DNA of 64,000 nt from Mycoplasma ovis str. Michigan. GTDB taxonomy: Bacteria; Bacillota_I; Bacilli_A; Mycoplasmatales; Mycoplasmoidaceae. Positions 1-10,430 of the stretch are shown here, piece after piece. The DNA is taken from positions 359,254-423,253 of the forward strand of contig NC_023062.1 of the NCBI RefSeq assembly GCF_000508245.1. The letters run 5' to 3'. The notes below the pieces were generated by a model. That model saw only the letters and a list, made by a program, of their open reading frames with translations. It was not told the origin of the DNA and ran no database searches. The translations under genes were made by a program, and so were the position numbers. Numbering within the stretch: the first letter of the stretch is position 1; every line of letters begins with the position of its first letter.

Positions 1-337
1 CCGCCTATAAATGCTTGTTTACTAAATTGCTCAAGATGTAAATCTAATTTAGTTGGATCGAGATCCTTGTTTTGTAGTTGAACGGCTGGAAATTCGTAGT
101 AGAACTATCAAGTTGTATGTTACTAGGCGAATTCTCATTAGTTCCAACATCTAACTTTGGGTATTTGGAAGATTATGTAAGGCTTTAATCTGTGAATTAA
201 TCGTAAGTTGTGAGGTAGCTTTAAAGAAATTTTTGAAAAAATACGGACATTTAAAACCCTCTAATCTTTTATTCCTTGTTTTAAAAGATTAGGAGAAAAA
301 CTTAACTATTTTTAATTATTTAGAAAATAATTCATAT
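1..337. other. intergenic, no gene seen
   Basis: No open frame with family-like content is visible on either strand once TGA is read as Trp. The stretch is AT-rich and lies downstream of the coiled-coil pseudogene that ends at 338. Any gene continuing from outside the window is not recognisable. Confidence 0.5.
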
Positions 338-1408
338 TTAGTTCTGGTCCATAAAAGCTAATAGTCGAGAAGCTACTTTAATAATTATATACGAATCAGT
401 CGATTGGACTCAATGTTTTTTTAATGTTTGAGCTTGATATTCTCACTGACTCCCTCCGCCTTTTTGTCTAGCTCTCTGTCTATCCAGTTCCTGTCGCACT
501 CTATACATAGATATAGTATTCTTTTGTAATTTATCTATATCATTAAAAAATTCTGTTTCTGAATTGTAAAAGTGTCTGAAGGGATTTTCCTCTCATTTCC
601 CTCAGCTATCTTTTTTAAAAAATAGTGTTTTATCATTTCGATTCTTTTGTGTTTTAATTGCCTCTCCTCCCCAATCTATCTGACTTAAGGCGCTTTTAAC
701 ATCTTTTTTTGAAGGGGAGGAAGTATGATTAAGTGATTCATCTGAAAATAAATCTGATTGTTGTGCCTCTTTTTTTAATTCCTTAGACAATTTTTCTGCA
801 AGTCCCTTTAAACCATTGTGGAGATTGTATTGTTTTTCTATCGCGACTCTATGTTCTTGAGTTAAAGGTTTTTGAGAAGCCTCTGGCTTTACTCCTCCTG
901 AACCTTGTGTTCTAGTTCCCTGAATTAAAGATTTGGCATCTTGATAGTTCTTTAAATGCTCTTGTTGCTTAACTTGAGATTCATCTAATTCCTTATTTAA
1001 AAGTTTTGAATACTTATCACCAAGTTCTTTTTCTATTCCTTTAACCTTAGTTTCCTTATTTATCTCAGAGTGAATTCCCGAAATAGAAGTAGAAATATTA
1101 GTATCTATCTGTTCAGAAGATAATTGAATTTCTTTTGATTCTTGTAACTCTAACTTAGGTATATTTAAGTTTGTATTCTCTGAAAGATTTAATTTGGAAT
1201 CTTGAGACTTTAAATTTTTTGAATCTAACTCAAGTTTTAAAACTTCCGAAGAAAAGCTTAATCTATCTAAGGTGCCCCCCCCAGTTAATGAATTAACAGA
1301 AAAATTAGAAAAATTTTAGCCATTGAGGGAGGGCACAATTGCCCCACTTATTCCTACAAAACTAATTCCAGCTAAAACTAACTTGAGATGTTTAATCTTG
1401 GCAAAAGA
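338..1408 (-). pseudogene. coiled-coil anchored surface-protein paralog, start lost and one TAA
   Basis: The frame reads a hydrophobic N-terminal segment (KHLKLVLAGISFVGISGA), then meets an in-frame TAA, then stays open for about 310 codons of Lys/Glu/Gln-rich, probably helical sequence to TAA at 338. Two Trp-TGA codons near 595 extend it beyond the first apparent end. No ATG, GTG or TTG stands where the homologs at 2765 and 57084 start; the corresponding codons are AAG and ATT. A C8 run at 1275-1282 (G8 in the coding sense) encodes Gly-Gly-Gly just after the anchor and is in frame. The body is intact but the 5' end is broken, so I call a recent pseudogene. Function is unknown; the family looks like a membrane-anchored coiled coil. 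Confidence 0.6.
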
Positions 1409-1663
1409 TTAACTACTAGCACTAATCCATATTATTTTCGTAAATTCTTCAGGCTTACGTATAGCTAGTCCTGTTATCCCCTTTCTATTGAAAGAAAAAC
1501 CCACCTTTTTCATTAGATTAATTGCCTTAAAATAGGTAAGCCCTAATTCTCTAAATTTAACATTCAATTTCCTAAATTCTCTTCTTCTATTTCTACATTA
1601 ATTTTGTAGTAATTAATTTATTCCAATATTAATTCCAAGTCTAAATAAACATTATCCCTAAAC

Positions 1664-2765
1664 TTATTCAGTTAATTGCCCCATAAATACTAGTATCTTT
1701 AGAGCTACTTGAGCTTCAATATGAGCCTGAGATTTTTCATATAGTTTCTCTAAGGCTTTAACTGTTGTTGGCGATGTTGTTGAGCTCTTTCTCAACGTCA
1801 CATAGCTTCTTGTCTAGCAATATCTTGCTCTAAATGATGAATTTTTGACAAAGTTGAGTTTAGGATTTATAAATCCCTTGCAAGTTCTGTTTCTTGATCA
1901 TAAAAATGTCTAAAGGGATTTTGACTTCAACTTCCTCAATCTCTCGTTCTATTAAATCTCTGTTTTGAGGAAGAAGTTCTTTGAACTTTTACTTTGGAAG
2001 TAGATCAGGCAATCATTGATAAGGCTTTTCTTACTTCCTTTGCTTTAGCTTGTTTAGTATTTAAACTTTCAGTCTCATTACATAAATCTTGAACTTCCTC
2101 TCCTTCTTTTTTTAGCTCAGAAATAAGTTTTTTCTTTTCACCATTTTAACTCGTTATATAGTACATAAACCTTTTGTAAACTTTCTCTTTCTCTTGCGGA
2201 CAAAATTGGTTCTGAATTATGTTCTTTCTTATTCTTTTTTCATTCTTCTAACTTTTTCTTAACTAGCAAAACATCATATAATCTATCTTCTCTTTCTTTT
2301 TTTCGGCTAGTTAAATATTTATCTGTTTAGAATTTATATTTACCAGAAATTTCCTCTCCACATTCCTTTAAGGTACTTTCTCTATGAATTTCTTTGCCAA
2401 TCCCCTTGATATTAGAGCTAATTCCGGAAGATTGATTTCCCTCAAAAGAAATCAAAGGTGTTAATGGTTCTTTTGTTTAGCTTAGGTCTAATTCCACTTT
2501 TTGCAAACTTGTAGAACTATCAAAACCTAACTCAACTGAATTTTTATCTGTTAAATGTGATTCCAATTGAACAGTACTATTATCTCTGGTTATAGTTGTT
2601 CTGTTGGAAAAATTAGTAGGACTAGATTGACCTAAATTATCGGAAATATCTGAAGAGTTAAGAAAATCGGAATTTGAAATTCACAAAGGAATTGCAACTC
2701 CACTTGCCCCCCCCAGCAACTAAAAAGAAGGAAAATATTGCACCATTCTTAAATTTTTTGGTCAT
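1664..2765 (-). pseudogene. coiled-coil anchored surface-protein paralog, tract out of frame and further stops
   Basis: It starts at ATG (MTKKFKNGAIFSFFLVAGGG), a hydrophobic anchor ending in a G8 tract at 2707-2714. With eight G the frame ends 15 codons later. With seven G it would enter the conserved frame GASGVAIPLWIS and continue into a Lys/Glu-rich helical body. That body also contains in-frame TAA codons, after DLS near 2480 and after YKF near 2330, so a tract change alone would not restore a full protein. The C-terminus (YEKSQAHIEAQVALK) resembles that of the paralog ending at 56038. Decayed family member; function unknown. Confidence 0.6.
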
Positions 2766-2955
2766 TTATTAACCTGATAGTTTCTGAGATCTAAAACTAA
2801 CTACTTATGAAAAGCTTAAGAGAAATCTAAATTTGTGTTCGTTGCCTAATTTAGCTGGTTAGATTAAGGAAATTCTTTTAAAAAAATACTAATTCACTAA
2901 CAGTTTATTTATGAAAGTAAAACTGAATTTCAGCAATTTTAATGTTCTCTATAGC

Positions 2956-3096
2956 CTAACTTTTAAGTAAGTGGTCTGTAATTTTGTATTGTTCGTAATT
3001 GAATAGCATGATTTTTCTGAGTTTTCCCTCTCTCTTAGTAGTTTTTTGCATAAGCGCGATTAGATCGTCGAGACCTCTTTCCCTTAATCGTTCCAA
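2956..3096 (-). CDS. hypothetical 46-aa ORF, doubtful
   Basis: A TTG-initiated frame of 46 codons is rich in Arg, Lys and Leu (LERLRERGLDDLIALM) and ends at TAG. It could be a short basic protein or a remnant of a longer gene. No family is recognised and there is no conserved neighbour, so it is reported only because nothing else explains the stretch. Confidence 0.2.
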   Translation of the reverse strand: MERLRERGLDDLIALMQKTTKREGKLRKIMLFNYEQYKITDHLLKS

Positions 3097-3784
3097 AACC
3101 TAAAAATACAACTATATCCAACTTTCTCTAAAGAACACTATTTAGATGCAGAATTATCAAAGAACAAATATTTAAGCTAAAGGGTTTAGTGGCTTTTTCT
3201 AAAACAGAGTTAAGACACAAATATCTGGACAATAAGAGTTTTAAAAAAGAATTCAAGAGAATCTTTTTTAATCTAGAAACTATTAGAGAAATGTTACTTT
3301 TAAGAATGTACTTGATTATCTGTTTTAATACTAGAGAAAAGCTTTATTGATAGTTTTCGCATAATTAATATCTCTACTACCCCCCCAAAAAAAAAACTTT
3401 ATTCCTTCTCTAGGGTCTGAAGGTTCGATTCAATTTACTATAGAAGAAATGAATTCATTGATAGAAAAAACCAGAAAATAACAGTAATGAATCATTAAAA
3501 GAAGCAATATTCCTTTTGAAGATGGTTTCAAAAATATAAGCCTTTTCTATTTAGTAATAAATAGTTAAGAGAGAACTTTAAAAAAGGTTTCCGGAAGAGA
3601 ATTATCCTTTCAAAACCATAGGATTAATAAACGTTCTCCTTTCGGTTTATTTCTCGTAAAACTATTAGAAGTTCAGGGTAGATGACATCCAATATGACGA
3701 TACCAATATTAATGAGTAAAAAATGAAAGAAGTTAATAATTCTCTTCCAAACTCACTAAAGAGTACATAGTCTTATCTCTTTAG
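3097..3784. other. intergenic, probably decayed coding DNA
   Basis: No frame longer than about 40 codons is credible on either strand. It contains an unusual C7 run directly followed by A10 (3380-3396). It lies immediately 5' of the broken hsdR, so part of it may be the eroded beginning of that gene, but I cannot align it. Confidence 0.4.
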
Positions 3785-5630
3785 CTATTTATAGTAGTTC
3801 TGATCGGGTTACAAAGAAAAGAATTACAGTCATACATTATTGATGAGTTAAAGAAAATTGGTTACCTAACTTCTACTAAAGAACCAGAAAATACTCAAAA
3901 TATTGAATTATTAATTTCTGAAGATTTCGAAAGTTTTTTAAGAACTAAGAATTTAAGTTCACATGCTATACAAGAATTTACTGAACAGTTAAATTCTTTA
4001 CCCAAAAACATAGAAAATAACTATCAAATTTTTTCTTTTTTAAGAGACAAATTAATTAATTTAGATTCTCCTGAAAGAAATATTTTTAGAGTTATTGACT
4101 TTCAAGGAGGAGAGGAAAATATACCGAACTTAATTGTCTATCTCAATGGGATTCCCATAATAACTTGAATAATTGGAGAGCCAGATGACACATTAAGAAT
4201 TATTCATAAAAAATACAAGTTACAAGTAGAACAGAACCCTGTACTCTATAGCTTTAATGTTTTTTCATTAGTAGTCTCGAATAATAAACAAGCAAGAATG
4301 GGAGTTCCTTGATTAAGTTACGAAAAATGACAAGAATGGAAAGAGAGTGTCTCTAATCCAGAATCTTTGCAGTCAAGTTCGTTAGATTCAACAATAAAAA
4401 ACTTATTTAAAAAGGAAATAATTATTGAGCTGATAAATAACTTTATTCTCTGTTCTTCGATAAACCCCTGAAATAAAAGAATTATTAAGACTTCTTCCCT
4501 GTATTGGATTCAGGAAATTTCTGAAGAAATTATTTCAAAAATAGGAAAATGAAAAGTAAAAATAGGTTCTTATTCTCTTGGAGAGGAGAAAGAAGGGAAA
4601 TATACATTTTTCTTCTTACTAAATCCAATAAGACAAAGAAATGTTACCCATCTTATATTGGCCGATAATAGGATATCAAGAGATACATTATTTTCTACTT
4701 TATCTCCTTATCGAGATTGGATTCAAATTGAGGGGATATCGCTCGTTAAAGATTCAAAGAAAATTCAGTCAGAAGTTTTAGAGAACAACGAAGTAATTCT
4801 TATAGATTTTGAGACTTTAAATATACAAATGCCAAAAATATCTAAGGAAAAAATTCTATGTATTTATTTTGGCGAAAAAAATAATTCCCATTTAATAGAA
4901 AGACACTTAAAAACTGTTTTTCCTCATTCTTGTTATTTGGAATTAGTTTTTGAAAGAAAGGAGAAAACAAAAAATAGCAAAAAATTGTTTCTGAAGCGGA
5001 ACGAAAAAATACATGAACATTTTTAGATAGAAGTATCGTTTTAAAAAAAGTAAGGGGAAGCATTGCTCGACACTTTAAGGGTGGAATTGAAAGGGCTGAT
5101 GCCATTTCTTATAACATAGTCCGAAATTTTGAAACCAGAACTCTAAAAGGATATTCCAATGGAAAAGCATTCATCTATGCTCGAGATAAATTTAGCGCTT
5201 GAAGAATTTATCAAGGAATTCGAAAGCTAAGGCCTGATTGATTCTCTTATAACCCAAAGGAACTCTCCAAAGTACATATGATTCTTCCAGAACAAGGTTG
5301 GAGTGAAGGATTATGATGGAGAGATAACACAGGCAGACAAATAAGTTGTTATGAGAAACTTGGGATATAGAATGAAGGGAACTATTAATGCGAGAATTTC
5401 AAAACGAGGATTCTGAATTTAAAATAGACATCTTGGTTTATGAACTAAACCAAGAATTTAATTACCCACTTCTAGACACTATTTATATAAATGAACTCTT
5501 TGATTCATCTAATTTAAAGCAAGTTATTTCTAAATTAAATAAATTTTCTGTTGGCAAGAAAAAGCCTTTAATAGTTAGTTATGATTCAAGAATTTCTGAA
5601 CTATTGAAGAAAGAACTTAAGAAAAACTAG
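3785..5630 (+). pseudogene. hsdR: type I restriction endonuclease subunit R, broken
   Basis: The first open part (3785-5026, with TGA as Trp) matches the HsdR N-terminal layout: IFRVIDFQGG, then IPNLIVYLNGIPI, then QVEQNPVLYSFNVFSLVVSN and an EKWQEWKE segment, as in families that carry the PD-(D/E)xK nuclease. Here the expected Asp and Glu-x-Lys are replaced, so the nuclease is dead. The frame ends at TAG 5024-5026. Helicase-like pieces follow in other frames (SIARHFKGGIERADAISYNIV, then FKIDILVYELNQEFNYPLLDTIYINELF, the counterpart of the GFDaP region) with TAG and TAA codons between. No proper start is visible. It lies 4 kb from hsdM/hsdS and is probably their former partner. Confidence 0.65.
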
Positions 5631-5902
5631 TTTAAACAATACTTTGATTTTTTAGGAATATAAATAATTAAGAAGAAAATCTTCACAAAGTTTTTCAGTA
5701 TTAAAAAATTAAAGTCAAAAACTAAATAGAAGTTTTCTTAATAGAAAAACTAACTAAATTAAGGAACATATTAATGATGTTTTAATTCAGTATAGACTGA
5801 ATACAATCATTCAATGTTTCCCATCGTAAATTTGAAGAAGGGAGAATAATTAAATATGGAATTTTCTAAAAAGGATATTTAAATTCAATTTTTGGATGGG
5901 TT

Positions 5903-6389
5903 ATGTGATCATTAAAACCTTTTCTTATTTTTGCAGGAGCAATAAGCTCGGTTGTTGCGATTCCTGTAATTTTTTCCCTAAATAATTCATCTGTCCCAGA
6001 AAATTTATTAGAAGTCAATAAACTTAATGACTGTAAAAAAAAAAATTTCAAAGGAAGACTCTTCTGGCTCAGAAGGAACAGTAAGAGGGTCATTATGGAC
6101 TTGCGTAGAAAAAGATTCAAAAATGGGTTTACAGAAAAACTTGAAATTTAATTGATTTAAAAACGATTAAGATCCAAATCCTGTTGAAGTTAAAGAATTG
6201 ACTGCAAATTCTTTTACTATTTTTCTGATAAAGTTGGATGGCAATCAAGAGAGATGATTTACACCTGACTTTAAATATTTTGTTGGTCCAGATTCTAAAG
6301 ATATAAGTAAAACCTTTTCTGCTGATAAATGTTTTGTTACATCAGATTTAAATGACTGAAAAGTAGATTGTTTTAAAAAAGAAAAATAA
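5903..6389 (+). pseudogene. signal-anchored small paralog, poly-A frameshift and TAA
   Basis: ATG TGA TCA gives MWSLKPFLIFAGAISSVVA, an N-terminal anchor matching that of the intact gene at 6409. An A11 run at 6035-6045 shifts the frame; ten A would join it to the downstream homologous frame (SGSEGTVRGSLWTCVEK). A TAA after FKND lies further on in that frame. The C-terminal part (DFKYFVGPDSK, SKTFSADKC) aligns with DFKYLHGELSKTYVASDC of its neighbour. Two lesions make it a pseudogene. Function unknown. Confidence 0.6.
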
Positions 6390-6408
6390 ATTCATCATAT
6401 CTAAGTAA

Positions 6409-6870
6409 ATGTTTTGATCCTTAAAGTTTTTGCTTACCGGAGGAAGTCTCATTGGATCTTTTGTTGTAGTTCCTGTCGCTATCGCTTTAAGGAATTCAAC
6501 TATTTCCGAAACTGAATCAAAAATTAAGAAATTTGAAAATTGTAAAGAAGTTTTGAGAAAAAATGGGAAAGGAAGTTTATGAGCTTGCTTAAAAAATGAA
6601 AAACCTAATTCACATAAAACTTTGGAAATTTTTAAATGGTTTAATGATGATTCTGATGAAAAAGCTTTAATAGTTGAAAATATAACTTTTTGATCTTATT
6701 CTCTTTTAAAGGTACTTTTATCCAAAGACAATAAAGAGGCTTGACTTGAGCCAGACTTTAAATATTTGCATGGAGAGTTAAGTAAAACATATGTTGCTTC
6801 TGATTGCAAAATCACAGAGGAAATTGGACAAAATTGAAATATAACTTGCGGCTCCCAAAAAAGTAGTTAA
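6409..6870 (+). CDS. signal-anchored hypothetical protein, 153 aa
   Basis: ATG at 6409 opens MFWSLKFLLTGGSLIGSFVVV, a single N-terminal membrane or signal segment without a clear lipobox Cys. The rest is a small, probably extracellular domain with conserved Cys (CKEVL, WACLKN, SDCKIT) and DFKYLHGELSKTY near the end. It is complete, has several TGA-Trp codons, and is the intact copy of the broken gene at 5903. Family unknown; an exported surface protein is the likeliest reading. Confidence 0.65.
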
Positions 6871-7007
6871 TTATTTCCAATTTTGAAAATCTAGAAAAGA
6901 ACTTTAAATTAGAGAAAGAAAAAGTAAATAAACTAATTTCCGAACTTATTTAAAAAATAATTATTTAAGTGACTTTCTCTAACTAAAAATTTTCATTATC
7001 TATCTAA

Positions 7008-7613
7008 TTAGTTTTTAGGCAGAAAAAGATATATTAAGTTACCTTTGGCTTCCCCTTCTTTTATCAAAACGGATACCAATGTTTCTGTCAATGGTTGCTT
7101 TGAATCAATATAAGTTCATGTTCCTTCTACATCAGATTTCAAACCTGTTCCTCTAAAAATTGCTTTGATGCTACTTCCGGTATTGCTTTCAACTTGTTGC
7201 GTTTCAGTATACATTTCAAATTTCTTACCAGTTCCAGAGGCAAGATCTCCAGATAAAACCAATTGGGAAAATAATCCAGTTCAATCTTTTGGAAGAGGTA
7301 TATAGTCATCTTTCACATCAGTATTACTACAAGTGACTCCAACATAATCTTTCTGTTCTTTTTTTACCTCTTCGAGAAAACCTTCCAAATTGTTTGGAAA
7401 GGGAATAGTGGTACATACTCCTTTAGAGATACTTTTTCTTTCTTCTGGCGCTGAACTTCTAGAAGTAGATGTAGCTTCTGCAACTACATTTAATGCGTTG
7501 GGAGAGGAAGAAGTTCCTTCAGTATTTTGTGTTCCTCAGAAACAAAGAGGTATTCCTATGCAACTTCCTCCTAGGGAAACTGCTGTAACCAAAACTTTTG
7601 GGTTAATAGGCAC
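7008..7613 (-). CDS. signal-anchored surface-protein paralog, 201 aa
   Basis: GTG at 7613 starts an N-terminal hydrophobic segment (VLVTAVSLGGSCIGIPLC) followed by a Ser/Thr-rich linker and a domain with the shared signature LPKDWTGLF near residue 115. The same signature occurs in the broken paralogs at 8537-9160 (LPKDWTGLF) and 52059 (MPKDWTGLF); the copy at 52762 has a related SEDWTASL. The start matches the GTG of the 9160 paralog. This is the only copy of the family in the window without an internal stop. No known domain is recognised; it is likely secreted or surface-anchored. Confidence 0.7.
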
Positions 7614-7818
7614 AGTAAAAGGGTTACATTAATCGGTTCTTATACCTAGAGGACTTTAATTATATAGAGATTATTGAAACATTAATCTAAAGTTTCAACT
7701 GTTAATTTTTTGAAATCAAAAGTGATTTATCCATTATTCACTTATTCAGTTTTTTGGAACTTAATTTTTAAAAAAGTGAAACTTTTCTATCTAACTTTTG
7801 AACCTAAAAGGAAAGATT

Positions 7819-8478
7819 TTAGTAATTAAGATACATGACAACATCTTCTAGTTTCGGTTTAGTAATTCTAACTGAATAAACTTGAGAATTGTCAGAACTT
7901 TGAAAATCTTCTAAAATATTTCCTCCCCATTTTCCAGTAACTGCAGGGTAAGAAAAACTTTCACTTTCAAACTTAGTTTCAAAAAAATCCCAACTATCAG
8001 TATTCCCGGTAACTGAAGTTGTGTGAGTTGTTATATCAACTCTTTGACCTTCTTTAAATCACTCTTCCCTTTCTTTTAAAAGTTTTGTAGGAGCTCATAA
8101 TGACCACTTTGAATAAACCACTTCATCATCTCTTCCGCTATTGTCGCAAGAAAAGGAAACATATGGAGCAAAAGAGGGAGCAAGTTTAGAAATTACCTCA
8201 TCTTTACCAGATGTCACTAAACAATTTCATAATTTACTAGTTTCAGTCTCATCACTTAATTCATCTTCAGATTCCTCACTCGCTTCAACAGGAGGATTAG
8301 GAGTCGGTATAGAGCTGGGGGGGGATGCTTCTGATTTACCTTGTTCGGAATCAGCAACTGTCTGTTGAGCCGAAGTGGGAGAAACGTTACCTGAGGAAGT
8401 ATGAGAATTTATAAAAGGAATAATACCTGCTCCTCCACCCAAAATCAAAAAAGAACCAGACTTTAAAAGAAGACTCAC
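7819..8478 (-). CDS. signal-anchored surface protein with C8 tract, 219 aa
   Basis: GTG at 8478 opens SLLLKSGSFLILGGGAGIIPF, a membrane anchor, followed by a Ser/Glu/Pro-rich linker of about 60 residues. The linker contains a C8 run in coding sense (G8 on the plus strand, 8317-8324) encoding Pro-Pro. With eight bases the frame continues through Trp-TGA codons to TAA at 7819. A one-base change would cut the protein near residue 55, before the folded part (WNCLVTSGKDE onward). Function unknown; a candidate phase-variable surface protein, currently in frame. Confidence 0.65.
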
Positions 8479-8536
8479 CTAATAAGTTTTTTATTTATTT
8501 TTACCTTATAGGAAAATAATTAATTAGATATTTTAT

Positions 8537-9160
8537 TTAGCTATTATTCTGATTTGAATTTAGTAAAAGATATATTGCTTGATCCTTAAATTTACCTTCT
8601 TCAATTGAAACAGATATAACAGTATTCTTTAATGTCTTTTCTTATACTTCTTCCCTAGTACCTTTAACAGGAGACTTTAAGCCTTTACCACTCAAAATCA
8701 TTTTGATACTACTTCCAAATCTACCTTCTTCTTGTTTGCTCTCTGTAATAATTTCCAATTTTTCTCCAACTTTTTATTTTAGATTACCAGCTAAAACAAG
8801 ACTAGGAAATAAACCAGTTCAGTCTTTCGGTAGAGGTATGTAATCATTTTTAACTCCAGTATTTTTACAAGAAGTTGAAACATAATCCCCTTTATTTTTA
8901 TGTTGCCCTTGAAGAAATTGTCCTAAATTTTCTGGAAGAGAAATGATTGCACATTCTCCTTTTGCGAAACTTTTCTTAGATTCTGGAACTGAATCAACTG
9001 ACTCAACTTTAGTTAATGAAGTAGATGGCATTTGATGTTGTGGTTTCACTGAACTTATTACGGAATTTTGTGTCTGCGAAAAATATATTGGCAATCCAAT
9101 TATTCCTCCTGCCCCACCTATAGTTAAGGCGGGAATTCATATTTTTAGACTAATGGACAC
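8537..9160 (-). pseudogene. signal-anchored surface-protein paralog with two in-frame TAA
   Basis: GTG at 9160 gives SISLKIWIPALTIGGAGGII, an anchor like that of the 7613 paralog, then a Ser-rich linker and the LPKDWTGLF signature. An in-frame TAA interrupts it after LAGNLK near 8775 and a second after TREEV near 8645. The frame is otherwise unbroken to TAA at 8537 and the total length is a multiple of three. The lesions are point nonsense changes, which suggests recent inactivation. Confidence 0.6.
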
Positions 9161-9551
9161 TATAAAAAGTTTGTGTTGGTTGTATCTTATCTTTCGAAGA
9201 CCCTAACTTTATCTAGACTATCAAGAAAACTAATCCAAAGTTTCAACAATACATTTTTTTAATCTCAAACACTTACCAATTATTTGTTCATTATTTTTTT
9301 GTAGTTCAAAAATGGGATTGCAAATTTGGTTGAATTTGTCGATTAAGTGGCGGGGCGGGAGTTTAATCGGGTGCAATAACAATTTATCTTTTCGAATGGT
9401 TTCCTTTAATTAAGGTGGAGGTGGTAGATTTTCTTAATAGAAGTTCAACATTCTCCTTCAAAGAGTAAAAAAAGGAATGGCAGCCCAACATTTTCATTTG
9501 GCTTAATTGCCCATAAATCTCCCTCCAAACATAACCTTATTTCATTTATAG

Positions 9552-10430
9552 TTATATTTTTAATTGTTTTTTCAATTCCGTGATGACAAAAAATGAGGTG
9601 CCCCCCCCAAGAAAAATTCCTCTGCATTTGTTAAAATCCTCCTCAGTCAATTGTTCCGAAGTAAAAGTTAAAAACTTACATTTAGACTTAGAAATGTCTT
9701 TTACCTGCAAAAAGGGTATTCCCCCTTCTTGACAAAAGTAAAGTTCTTCTAAATATTTACTAGATCTTGGTGGTCTGCCTCCTTTCGAAATTTGAAACAA
9801 ACTTCCAAAAGCTTCATTAGTAAATTCTTCTAGGTTGTCAAATATTATATGAAATAAACACTGAATTCATCTCTCAAGATTCTTGTTAATTTTTTTCCTT
9901 AGTTGAATAACTCTTTCTAGAGTTTCATATTTATTCACAACTTTCTTTTGTGCCTCCAAAGGAGTTACTGAAATAGGAAATTTGACGAAATCTTTTCAAG
10001 ACAGTTCTCCCCGAATTCCTCCAAAACACATGTAAAGCAGTCACAGTTCTGTTAACTCTTTTTTAAAAATAAGCTTTAAATATTCACTTAAAAGATTTGG
10101 ATTGGTAACTTCAAAAACTCGGTAGCGAGAAGATACTACTCATAAGCACCCTTCTTTATACAAACCAATTGGTAATCTTTTGGTTTGCTCCATGGCCGTA
10201 AGGCTTGTAACAAATTGGCCATAAGAAATTAAAAAACATACGCTTAGGTTGGTTTTCTTCTCTTCCCGCGAAGAGTTAATAATTTTCTTGTCTGAACTAA
10301 CGCCAACTAACTTAGTGCTTTCTAAATTCTTGTTTTTTCTCTTGCAGAGGGAAACAAAATTGCCAAGAGGGGAAAATTTCCCCTCAGCTTTTTGCTTTAC
10401 TTTTTCTAAATTAGTAGTTTGTTGGATCAG
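9552..10430 (-). CDS. hsdS: type I restriction-modification specificity subunit, truncated by G8 tract
   Basis: It provides DNA target recognition for HsdM. The frame runs from a CTG/ATC-type start overlapping the hsdM stop by about 20 nt (no ATG is available). It has a first recognition domain, a central conserved helix (LEAQKKVVNKYETLERVIQLRKKI) and a second domain starting SLFQISKGGRPP with IPFLQVKDIS. A G8 tract (9601-9608 on the complement) sits in the second domain. With eight G the frame ends at 9552 (292 aa); with nine it continues through CLEGDLWAIKPNENV to TAA at 9406, about 340 aa, which resembles normal HsdS sequence. This is a classic phase-variable specificity gene. The exact start is uncertain. 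Confidence 0.8.
9601..9608 (-). repeat. G8 contingency tract inside hsdS
   Basis: Eight C on the plus strand are G8 in the coding sense of hsdS, followed by CACC. The upstream frame reads FLGGGTSFF and stops 16 codons later. The frame reached with one more G reads GGGHLIFCHHGIEK and stays open for about 65 codons, with two TGA-Trp. Confidence 0.8.

Noticed and set aside
3380..3396. C7 followed by A10 as another contingency tract
   Set aside because: It is not inside any frame I can support, and the C run is seven rather than eight.
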